DNA of 64,000 nt, taken from positions 1 to 64,000 of the forward strand of contig NZ_WHOS01000026.1 in NCBI RefSeq assembly GCF_013340935.1, read 5' to 3'. The position numbers and the translations under genes are program-made. The DNA is from Azospirillum melinis. Lineage in GTDB: Bacteria; Pseudomonadota; Alphaproteobacteria; Azospirillales; Azospirillaceae. How positions within the stretch are numbered: position 1 is the stretch's first letter; each line of letters starts with the position of its first letter. Below, piece after piece: positions 25,974 to 34,556 of this stretch. Under the pieces are notes generated by a model. It did not search any database and was not told where the DNA came from. It saw nothing but the letters and a program-made list of their open reading frames with translations.

Positions 25974-26663
25974 ATGGACTCAGTGCGCGCTTTTCTTATC
26001 GACTCGAACAAGCTGTTTCGCGAGGGGCTGAAGCGCCTGCTCGACGATTCGCCCTTCCAGATCGTCGCCGAGGCGGGAAACCTGCGGGAGGCGCTGGGTT
26101 CGGTTGAGAACGGCATTCGGCCTCAGCTGGTCCTTCTTGACCTGCAGAATGGCGGCGACGAGGAAGCCGACGGCATGCGCCGCCTGCGCGCCCTGCTGCC
26201 GGAAACCCGGCTGGTCATCCTGACCAGCGACCTGTGCACCCGCCGCCTGGCGAACGCGCTGGAAGCCGGTGCCGACGGCTATCTGATGAAGGACCTGTCG
26301 TCCGACGCGCTGGCACAGTCGCTGAAGCTGGTGATGATGGGCGAGAAGGTGTTCCCGACTCATCTGGCGGCTCTGCTGATCTCCGGCCGGGTCAACGGCA
26401 ACGGCACCGAGATGCCGGTGTCGCGCAAGGGCCTGTCGCAGCGCGAAGTGCAGATCCTGCGCTGCCTGTTGAACGGCGACAGCAACAAGATGATCGCCAA
26501 CCATCTGAACATCACGGAAGCCACCGTGAAGGTTCACCTGAAGAGCCTGCTGCGCAAGATCAACGCTTCCAACCGCACCCAGGCCGCCATCTGGGCGCTG
26601 AACAACGGCATCGGCGGCGAGCTTGCCGGCGCCAATGTCGTCGCGGCGGCGGCGAACCAGTAA
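25974..26663 (+). CDS. NarL/FixJ-type response regulator
   Basis: A 229-residue regulator: a receiver domain (about 5-120; acceptor Asp in LVLLDLQNGG, Thr/Ser in ILTSD, Lys in YLMKDL) and a LuxR-type helix-turn-helix (about 150-210, LSQREVQILRCLLNGDSNKMIANHLNI in sequence). GGGAG lies about 8 bases before ATG 25974. The acidic pair is reduced to one Asp (FLIDSNK), which is tolerated in many NarL-type proteins. No kinase gene is adjacent. The long upstream gap suggests complex control. Confidence 0.9.
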   Translation: MDSVRAFLIDSNKLFREGLKRLLDDSPFQIVAEAGNLREALGSVENGIRPQLVLLDLQNGGDEEADGMRRLRALLPETRLVILTSDLCTRRLANALEAGADGYLMKDLSSDALAQSLKLVMMGEKVFPTHLAALLISGRVNGNGTEMPVSRKGLSQREVQILRCLLNGDSNKMIANHLNITEATVKVHLKSLLRKINASNRTQAAIWALNNGIGGELAGANVVAAAANQ

Positions 26664-26763
26664 CCCCGCGCTCGTCCATTGCCCCCGTTCCCACCTTTCC
26701 TGCCTGCGCTTTACTGCTCGTAGGGAGGGTGGGGGACGAGGCCGTCATTGCATGACATGAATT

Positions 26764-26790
26764 GCCCGCCTGAATGAAGGCGGGCTTTTT
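26764..26790 (+). terminator. intrinsic terminator after the LuxR-type regulator
   Basis: GCCCGCCT (26764-26771) and AGGCGGGC (26778-26785) form an 8-bp stem with loop GAATGA, followed by TTTTT. It lies about 100 bp after the stop at 26663 and just before the convergent kinase end. Confidence 0.85.
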
Positions 26791-26810
26791 CATGGCATCA
26801 CCTCATCGGA

Positions 26811-28211
26811 TCAGATCGGCAGCCGGATCACCGCGCGCAGGCCGCCGTAAGGGCTGTCGTCCAGCGTGATGTCGCCCCCGTGGCTGCGCGCCACGTCGCG
26901 TGCGATGGTCAGCCCCAGGCCCGAGCCGCCGGTGTCGAGGTTGCGGCTGCTGTCGACGCGGAAGAAGGGCTTGAACACGTCATCGCGCAGATAGGCAGGA
27001 ATGCCGGGACCGTCGTCGTCCACGGTGATTTCGATCACGCCGTCCTTCCGGTCCGCCTTGACCCAGGCGGTGCCGGCATGACGGCCGGCATTGACCAGCA
27101 GGTTGGCGATGCAGCGGCGGACCGCGTTGGGCCGCAGCGGAAGGGACAGCCCCTCCGGTGCGGTCAGCGTCACCTCGGTTCCCTCGCGCCGGGCACCGAC
27201 GGCAACCTCGTTCAGCAGGCGGGTCAGGTCGGTCGGCTGCACCGCCTCGGTCCCCTCGCCGCGGGCGAAGGCGAGGTAGCCTTCGATCATCTCCTCCATC
27301 TCGGCGACGTCGGCCTTCAGTTCCTCCACCTCGGGGTCGAGGTCGGGATCCTCGATCATGTCGAGCGCCAGCTTCATCCGGGTCAGCGGCGTGCGCAGGT
27401 CGTGGCTGACGCCGGCCAGCATCTCGGTTCGCTGGTTGATCTGGCGCTGGAGACGCTCGCGCATCAGCAGGAAAGCGGAAGCCGCCTGCCGCACCTCCGT
27501 CGCCCCCTCCATCTTGAAGTTGGAGACGTCGCGTCCCTTGCCGAGAGCGTCGGCGGCAATCGCCAGCCGCTTGATCGGCCGGATCTGGTTGCGCATGAAC
27601 AGGATGGCGACGGCGAACAGCACGATGGCCGACCCGACCATCCACAGGATGAAGATGTAGCTGGTGGGTGTGAACAGCCGGCGTTCCGGCGACATCACCG
27701 ACAGCACGCCGTCGGCCATCTGCACCCGGATCTCGTACCATTCATGGGCGACGCGGGTGTTTATCGTGAAGGGGCGGCCGACCCGCTCATCCAATGCCTT
27801 GCCCAGCGTGCGTTCCAGCAGGCCGCTCAGCTGGCGGCGCTGGTCCGGCAGAACCTGCTCGGGCTCCAGCGTGACGATCAGGTCGGTGGTGCGGGCGGCG
27901 GTCGCGAGAGTCCAGTCGCGGCCGTCCTGCGACGGGTCGCGTTCCAGCATGGCGATGACGGTGGCGATATCGCCGGCGACCGCATAGGCCAGCCGGTTCG
28001 TCACCGTGTCCCAATGGCGGTCGTAGAAGATCCAGGTCGCCACCGCCTGGGCCAAAATCACCGGCGTGACGATGATCAGCAGGGAACGGCCAAACAGGGT
28101 GCGCGGCAGGAATCTCTTCAGGAACGGCGTGCGCCGCCGCCGTTCGGCCCGGCGGGCCGCCGCCCGCCTGGCCGCCGCGTTGTCGGCTCCGGCCTGTCCG
28201 CTCGCCGTCAC
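26811..28211 (-). CDS. EnvZ-like sensor histidine kinase
   Basis: A 466-residue inner-membrane kinase: a basic N-terminus, membrane helix 1 (about 43-62), a periplasmic sensor region (about 63-190), membrane helix 2 (about 190-210), a HAMP domain, the H-box AGVSHDLRTPLTRMKLAL near 270, and a HATPase domain with DDDGPGIP and GSGLGLTIARDVA. Its start overlaps the response-regulator stop by 4 bp (ATGA), so the two are translationally coupled. The stimulus is unknown; the architecture is that of EnvZ. Confidence 0.94.
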   Translation of the reverse strand: MTASGQAGADNAAARRAAARRAERRRRTPFLKRFLPRTLFGRSLLIIVTPVILAQAVATWIFYDRHWDTVTNRLAYAVAGDIATVIAMLERDPSQDGRDWTLATAARTTDLIVTLEPEQVLPDQRRQLSGLLERTLGKALDERVGRPFTINTRVAHEWYEIRVQMADGVLSVMSPERRLFTPTSYIFILWMVGSAIVLFAVAILFMRNQIRPIKRLAIAADALGKGRDVSNFKMEGATEVRQAASAFLLMRERLQRQINQRTEMLAGVSHDLRTPLTRMKLALDMIEDPDLDPEVEELKADVAEMEEMIEGYLAFARGEGTEAVQPTDLTRLLNEVAVGARREGTEVTLTAPEGLSLPLRPNAVRRCIANLLVNAGRHAGTAWVKADRKDGVIEITVDDDGPGIPAYLRDDVFKPFFRVDSSRNLDTGGSGLGLTIARDVARSHGGDITLDDSPYGGLRAVIRLPI

Positions 28212-28909
28212 GGATCGGGCCTCAGCACATACCCCTCGCCGCGGACGGTGTGGAGATAACGCGGCTCGCGCGGGTCGGCCTCGATCTTGCGGCGCAGGCG
28301 TGTGACCTGGACATCGACGGTGCGGGCGTTGCCGGCGACCTTGCTGCGTTCGGTCAGCTCGTCGCGCGTGAAGGTGATCCCGGGCGAGGTGGCGAGGATG
28401 CGCAGCAGGCTGGCCTCCGCCGTGGTCAGGCGGATCACCTCGTCTCCCTGGCGCAACTCGTCCCGGTCGGGCAGGTAGGTGAGGGGACCGAGCCGGACCG
28501 GAGCCGCCGGCGGGGCCGTCGGTTCCGGCGGGCGTGCCGCCTGCCGGCGCAGGATGGAGTTGATGCGCAGCAGCAGCTCGCGCGGGTTGAAGGGCTTGGC
28601 GAGATAGTCGTCGGCCCCGGCCTCCAGCCCGGCGATGCGGTCGTCCGGCTCGTCGCGGGCGGTCAGCAGCAGGATCGGCAGGTCCCGCTCGCGCCGGAGC
28701 GATTCGGTCAGCGACAGCCCCGATTCGCCCGGCATCATGATGTCGAGCACCAGCAGGTCGAAGGCCAGCCCGCCCAACTGTGCCCGCGCATCGGCGGCGT
28801 CACGGGCGGTGCTTACCAGAAAGCCGTTGCCGGCGAGGTATTTGCGCAAGAGTTCGCGCAGGCGGGTGTCGTCGTCGACGACCAGGATGTGGGGCTGATC
28901 TTCGGTCAT
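28208..28909 (-). CDS. OmpR-family response regulator (PetR-like)
   Basis: A 233-residue regulator with a receiver (VVDDD, LVLDIMMPGESG, LLTARDE, YLAKPFNP) and an OmpR/PhoB winged helix (about 135-230, TFTRDELTERSKVAGNARTVDVQVTRLRRK in sequence). It is encoded directly before its EnvZ-like kinase. A MarR gene lies about 500 bp upstream on the same strand, recalling the petP-petR order of Rhodobacter; the PetR identity is an inference. ATG 28909 is the first start consistent with the receiver fold. Confidence 0.94.
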   Translation of the reverse strand: MTEDQPHILVVDDDTRLRELLRKYLAGNGFLVSTARDAADARAQLGGLAFDLLVLDIMMPGESGLSLTESLRRERDLPILLLTARDEPDDRIAGLEAGADDYLAKPFNPRELLLRINSILRRQAARPPEPTAPPAAPVRLGPLTYLPDRDELRQGDEVIRLTTAEASLLRILATSPGITFTRDELTERSKVAGNARTVDVQVTRLRRKIEADPREPRYLHTVRGEGYVLRPDP

Positions 28910-29077
28910 GGCCGGACTATAACGCGGCTCCCCGCAATCGACATAGAGGTGCCTGTCGAACATATCTTGGGTATGCATGGCGGGCAGTCGTGTAAGCGCT
29001 TGGCCGTTTTGGCCTTGATCCGTGTTAACCTCCATGTGCCCTCCGCTGAGGGCCGAGAGACACGAGGAGCGATCACG

Positions 29078-29353
29078 ATGGCCGACCACCACAGGTCCAA
29101 CGACCCCCGGGACCTGGACGCCCAAGACCTCGCCGACATGACCCGTGCCTTCCTGGCGAAGGGCGGGAACATCGTTCAATGCCCACCGGGCGCTTCTGAA
29201 AACGTGGTGTACCGCAAGGGCGGCTTCCGCCGCCGCAATCCCAACGAGGCGAAGACGGCCGCTGAAAAGCCGGCCGACGGCGCAACCGAAGCAAAGCCGA
29301 CCGAGGCCCAGACCGCGGCTCCGGTGGAGACTATCGAATCGAAGGCGGGCTGA
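29078..29353 (+). CDS. small uncharacterised soluble protein (91 aa)
   Basis: A 91-residue hydrophilic protein. The N-terminal half (LDAQDLADMTRAFLAKGGNI, then QCPPGASENVVYRKGGFRRR) looks ordered and conserved; the C-terminal half is a low-complexity Ala/Glu/Lys/Thr tail. GAGGAG (29064-29069) lies 8 bases before ATG 29078. It sits between the divergent OmpR-type regulator and the convergent MarR gene. The short basic KGGFRRR motif could bind nucleic acid, but no function is known to me. Confidence 0.75.
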   Translation: MADHHRSNDPRDLDAQDLADMTRAFLAKGGNIVQCPPGASENVVYRKGGFRRRNPNEAKTAAEKPADGATEAKPTEAQTAAPVETIESKAG

Positions 29354-29374
29354 TCCGCTTCGGCGTTTTCCGGG

Positions 29375-29887
29375 TCAGCGTTTGACGGCAAGACGGGCAG
29401 GGGGAACGGGCGGAGCGAATTTCGCCCGGTCCTCCTCGTCCAGCATGCCCATCATCACCTTGCGGAAACCCTCCACCGCCTCGGCCCCCGCCATGCGATA
29501 GGCACGGGCGATGCGCTGACGCTGGGTCTCGGACAGCTGGCGTTCCAGCTCCACACCCTTTTCCGTCAACTCCAGCAGCCGCTGCCTTCGGTCGCGGGCA
29601 CCGGTCTGCTGGTCGATGAAGCCCTGCCGGACCAGTTCGCCCAGCACGCGCGACAGGCTCTGCTTGGTGATCTTCAGGATCGCCAGCAGTTCCGACACCG
29701 TGATCTTCGGATAACGGCCGACGAAGTAGATCACGCGGTGATGCGCGCGGCCGAAGCCGATTTCCGCCAGAATTTCGTCCGGTTCGGCGGTGAATTCGCG
29801 ATAGGCGTAGAAAAGCAGCTCCATCCCGGTGCGGAGTTCCTCCTCGCGGAGGAAGAGCTGGTTCACGCCCGCTTTAAGGTCAGCCAT
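29375..29887 (-). CDS. MarR-family transcriptional regulator (PetP-like)
   Basis: A 170-residue MarR-type winged-helix protein. The DNA-binding region is about 55-115 (KITVSELLAILKITKQSLSRVLGELV in sequence) and the wing includes GARDRRQRLLELTEKG. It probably binds its own promoter: a near-perfect 16-bp palindrome lies 22 bp upstream of its start. Its position behind an OmpR-type regulator recalls petP-petR. The ligand is unknown. Confidence 0.92.
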   Translation of the reverse strand: MADLKAGVNQLFLREEELRTGMELLFYAYREFTAEPDEILAEIGFGRAHHRVIYFVGRYPKITVSELLAILKITKQSLSRVLGELVRQGFIDQQTGARDRRQRLLELTEKGVELERQLSETQRQRIARAYRMAGAEAVEGFRKVMMGMLDEEDRAKFAPPVPPARLAVKR

Positions 29888-29908
29888 GGCGACGCGGTTG
29901 GTTCGATT

Positions 29909-29924
29909 TGTTCTAATTAGGACA
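29909..29924. promoter_or_regulatory. likely MarR operator
   Basis: TGTTCTAATTAGGACA is a 16-bp palindrome with one mismatched pair, centred about 30 bp upstream of the MarR start codon. Size, symmetry and AT-rich centre fit MarR-family operators and suggest autoregulation. Confidence 0.6.
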
Positions 29925-30000
29925 GTAACTCAGACATAAACAATCGTGCGTCCGGTTACAAGAACAAGCTCGTTCCAGGAACCGGCTTTTCCTCCCACGC

Positions 30001-30957
30001 TCAGGCGCTGCCGATCAGGATGCCGGTGCCGAAGACGAGCAGCCCGCCGACCACCACCTGGAAGGCGGCGGACAGCAGTGGGGTGTCCATATAACGGTTG
30101 CGGATCCAGGCGATGACGGCCAGTTCCACCGCCACCACGGCGATGGCGACGGCGGTCGCTGTCCAGAAATGCGGGATCAGATAGGGCAGGGCGTGGCCCA
30201 GCCCGCCCAGCGTGGTCATGGCACCGCAGACCAGACCGCGCAGCCACGGGCTGCCGCGCCCGGTCAGCGACCCGTTGTCGGACAGCGCCTCGGCGAAGCC
30301 CATCGAGATGCCGGCGCCGATGGAGGCGGCCAGACCGACCAGAAAGGTCTCGTGGCTGCTTTGGGTGGCGAAGGCAGCGGCGAACAGCGGGGCCAGCGTG
30401 GACACCGACCCGTCCATCAGCCCGGCCAGACCCGGCTGGACGATCTGCAGGAGGAACAGGCGCCGTTCCGATTCGTGCTCCTGTTCCCGCACCTGGGGGG
30501 AGACGTATTTCGCCTCCAGCCGCTCGGCCTTGGCCTCGTGCCGCCGCTCCTCCTCCGCTAGGTCCCCCAGAAGCTGGCGGATTGCGGTGTCCTGCGACCG
30601 TTCGGCGGCGCGGGTGTAGAAGCGCTTGGTTTCCGCCTCCATCAATTCTGCCTGCCGCCGCACGGTGTCGAGCCCCAGCGGGCGGGTCAGCCAGACCGGC
30701 TTGCGCTCGACGAAGCCCTTCACGTCCTGGCGGCGGATCAGCGGGATGTGGTCGCCGAATCGTGCCTGGAACAGTTCCAGCAGCCGATGACGGTGTCCGC
30801 TTTCCTCCGATGCCATCGCGCGGAACAGCTTGGCGGTGTCGGGATAATTGTCGGCAAGACCATGGGCGAACTCGTCATAGATGCGGCTGTCCTCCTCCTC
30901 CAGCGCGATGGCGAGTGCCAGCAGCTCCTTTTCCGTCAGGTCCGAAAAATTCTTCAT
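30001..30957 (-). CDS. mbfA: MbfA-type ferritin-like/VIT1 iron exporter
   Basis: A protein of about 318 residues: a cytoplasmic ferritin-like (rubrerythrin) di-iron domain (about 1-150) with the ligands EEEDSRIYDE, EESGHRH, EAETKRFY and EEERRHEA, fused to a CCC1/VIT1 membrane domain (about 160-318) with about five helices (PGLAGLMDGSVSTLAPL and onward). In rhizobia such proteins export iron and protect against iron plus peroxide. The start is ATG 30957 (MKNFSDLTE). I see no Irr box upstream. Confidence 0.92.
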   Translation of the reverse strand: MKNFSDLTEKELLALAIALEEEDSRIYDEFAHGLADNYPDTAKLFRAMASEESGHRHRLLELFQARFGDHIPLIRRQDVKGFVERKPVWLTRPLGLDTVRRQAELMEAETKRFYTRAAERSQDTAIRQLLGDLAEEERRHEAKAERLEAKYVSPQVREQEHESERRLFLLQIVQPGLAGLMDGSVSTLAPLFAAAFATQSSHETFLVGLAASIGAGISMGFAEALSDNGSLTGRGSPWLRGLVCGAMTTLGGLGHALPYLIPHFWTATAVAIAVVAVELAVIAWIRNRYMDTPLLSAAFQVVVGGLLVFGTGILIGSA

Positions 30958-31262
30958 GGTGATCAGGCCTTCGCCGAGGGGAGTTGGTGCGTTGCAAATG
31001 ATGCTATTCCGGAAAGGGGTATCCGCAACATGGCACTTCGTATGGTTCGGCTCTGCCAAGGATGTGATCCGGCTTTGCCGGAGGGCCGCTGGCCGGCTTC
31101 CGCCGGGGGACTGCTACAAGATGTCTCTTATGGCTTTCGGAGGGCGATGTGCCGGTCGGGTGAGTGGAAATTCCGCAACGGGCTTGCTATGGGCTTTGGT
31201 CACGAGAGGCCAAGAACGTTCCACAAGTTCCCATATAAAGCCGAGACAAGAAGGAAACGACC
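30958..31262. other. 305-bp divergent intergenic region between mbfA and tpiA
   Basis: No gene is supported. It must hold the promoters of both genes. A short hairpin TCCGGC-TTT-GCCGGA lies at 31068-31082. I do not see a clear Irr or iron-box motif. Confidence 0.5.
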
Positions 31263-32018
31263 ATGACCGCCAACCGGAAGCTGATCGCCGGAAACTGGAA
31301 GATGAACGGGTTGAAGGCCGACGCGCTGGATCTCGCCTCCGACCTCGCCGGTCGGCTGAAGGGCGCCGGGCCGGTCGCTTTCGACATGCTGGTCTGCCCG
31401 CCCTTTCCGCTGCTGTTCCCGGTGGGCGAGGCGATCGCCGACAGCCCGCTGGCGCTGGGCGGCCAGGATTGCGCGCCGAAGACGTCCGGCGCCCATACCG
31501 GCGACGTGGCGCCGACCATGCTGAAGGACGCCGGCTGCCGCTTCGTCATCCTCGGCCATTCCGAGCGCCGCGCCGACCATGGCGAGAGCGATGCCGTGGT
31601 GAACGCCAAGGCGGTGGCCGCCCACAAGGAGGGACTCGTCGCCATCATCTGCGTCGGCGAGACCGAAGCGCAGCGCGATGCCGGCCAGGCCAACGCCGTG
31701 GTGTCGGGGCAACTGGCCGGCTCCATCCCCGCCGGGGCGACGGCCGACAACACCGTCATCGCCTATGAGCCGGTATGGGCCATCGGCACCGGCAAGACCG
31801 CGACCCCGGACGATGTGAAGGCTATGCACGCCCATATCCGCGCCGAGCTGGACGGGAAGATCGCCGGGTCCGCCAAGGTCCGCATCCTCTATGGCGGCTC
31901 GGTCAAGCCGAGCAACGCGGCGGAGCTGATGGCGGTGGAGAATGTCGACGGCGCCCTGGTCGGCGGTGCATCGCTGAAGGCCGACGATTTCTGGGCCATC
32001 GGCACCGCCTGCCGCTGA
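31263..32018 (+). CDS. tpiA: triosephosphate isomerase
   Basis: A 251-residue TIM-barrel enzyme interconverting dihydroxyacetone phosphate and glyceraldehyde 3-phosphate. Catalytic residues are visible: Asn/Lys in AGNWKMNG, His in LGHSERR, and Glu in YEPVWAIGTGKT (also the loop 6 hinge). The phosphate-binding YGGSV is present. AAGGA lies a few bases before the ATG. secG follows on the same strand after a 187-bp gap containing a hairpin. Confidence 0.97.
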   Translation: MTANRKLIAGNWKMNGLKADALDLASDLAGRLKGAGPVAFDMLVCPPFPLLFPVGEAIADSPLALGGQDCAPKTSGAHTGDVAPTMLKDAGCRFVILGHSERRADHGESDAVVNAKAVAAHKEGLVAIICVGETEAQRDAGQANAVVSGQLAGSIPAGATADNTVIAYEPVWAIGTGKTATPDDVKAMHAHIRAELDGKIAGSAKVRILYGGSVKPSNAAELMAVENVDGALVGGASLKADDFWAIGTACR

Positions 32019-32133
32019 CGCCGGCCCTTCCAGGCGGCATGGCGCCCATCGGTGTCAGCCATGCCGCCAATGGATAAGGCGCAGGTATTTTGGCGCTGGC
32101 ATATCGCGCGATGGCGCGGTACAAACAATGGGC

Positions 32134-32169
32134 GCGCGCCACGGGCCCTTAAGACGGCCTGTGGCGCGC
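32134..32169 (+). terminator. hairpin between tpiA and secG
   Basis: GCGCGCCAC (32134-32142) and GTGGCGCGC (32161-32169) are exact complements with an 18-nt loop and are followed by TATTCGATTTTT. It could end tpiA transcription or shape the secG leader. Confidence 0.45.
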
Positions 32170-32205
32170 TATTCGATTTTTGGGATGGTGTGGGGTGAGC
32201 ATCGC

Positions 32206-32538
32206 ATGGAATCGGTGATTCTGGTCATTCACCTGCTGATCGCCGTCGGGCTGGTCGGTGTGATCCTGATCCAGCGGTCGGAAGGCGGCGGGCTCGGCAT
32301 CGGCGGCGGTACGATGGGCGGCATGATGAGCACCCGCGGCACGGCTAACCTGCTGACGCGGACCACCGGCATTCTGGCGGGCTGCTTCTTCGCCACCAGC
32401 ATTGTGCTGGCGATCCTGGCCGGCGGCCACTCGCGCCCGGCGTCGATCATCGACACGCTGCCGGCCAGCCCGGCGGCTCCGACGGCCCCGGCCCAGCCGG
32501 CCGCTCCGGCCCAACCCGCGCCGCCGGTGTCCCAGTAA
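32206..32538 (+). CDS. secG: preprotein translocase subunit SecG
   Basis: A protein of about 110 residues with two membrane helices (about 3-22 and 52-72) and the conserved Gly-rich loop between them (LIQRSEGGGLGIGGG). The C-terminal tail is a typical alphaproteobacterial Ala/Pro-rich repeat. It is the accessory subunit of SecYEG. The start at 32206 is set by the hydrophobic N-terminus. It sits between tpiA and pyrG, a common order. Confidence 0.94.
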   Translation: MESVILVIHLLIAVGLVGVILIQRSEGGGLGIGGGTMGGMMSTRGTANLLTRTTGILAGCFFATSIVLAILAGGHSRPASIIDTLPASPAAPTAPAQPAAPAQPAPPVSQ

Positions 32539-32576
32539 CGGGACGGTTTCCAGCGCACGGGTGCGAAGCGGACAGT

Positions 32577-32609
32577 GAGGCGGCCTCCCCGAAGCCGCCT
32601 CTTTCTTTT
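32577..32609 (+). terminator. intrinsic terminator of secG
   Basis: GAGGCGGC (32577-32584) pairs exactly with GCCGCCTC (32594-32601) and is followed by TTTCTTTT. It lies 39 bp after the secG stop and separates secG from the pyrG leader. Confidence 0.75.
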
Positions 32610-32645
32610 GAGGGCTGATTGCGGCCGATGCCGTGGCGGCTCTCC

Positions 32646-32748
32646 GGGGACTGGAACATTCGCTCCTATCGGGGACATGGAAACTCCATCCCCTACGGGG
32701 ACATGCCAAATCCGTCCCCTCTGGGGACATGGAACAGCTCTCAAGCTC
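32646..32748 (+). repeat. 26-bp tandem repeats in the pyrG leader
   Basis: Four head-to-tail units begin with GGGGAC at 32646 (25 bp, diverged), 32671, 32697 and 32723 (the last diverges after about 14 bp). The core is GGGGACATGGAAA followed by TCCRTCCCCT. Each junction forms an inverted repeat: TCCCC-TAC-GGGGA at 32689-32701 and GTCCCC-TCT-GGGGAC at 32714-32728. The array ends 11 bp before the pyrG start. Confidence 0.85.
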
Positions 32749-32759
32749 TTCGGACGGAC

Positions 32760-34391
<1,632 letters not shown>

Positions 34392-34421
34392 CCTCTTCAG
34401 ATCGACCGTCCTCGGCTACGG

Positions 34422-34450
34422 AAGCCCCGCCCTCACCGGCGGGGCTTTTT
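34422..34450 (+). terminator. intrinsic terminator of pyrG
   Basis: AAGCCCCGCC pairs with GGCGGGGCTT around loop CTCACC, followed by a run of T. It lies about 30 bp after the pyrG stop. Confidence 0.9.
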
Positions 34451-34556
34451 GCTGCCGGCGACCTTCCCCATACGTCAGGTGCCTTGCGCGCCGGATACCC
34501 TTGTGCGACGATCCTCTGAAAATCGGACAATAAAACAATCTGATCGGGGAAGGGCC

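Noticed and set aside
32090..32205. tRNA-like folding between tpiA and secG
   Set aside because: The inverted repeats do not make D, anticodon and T arms; only a simple hairpin is supported.
32703..32759. earlier in-frame ATG for pyrG
   Set aside because: It lies in the leader repeats, has no spaced ribosome binding site, and ATG 32760 gives the conserved N-terminus.
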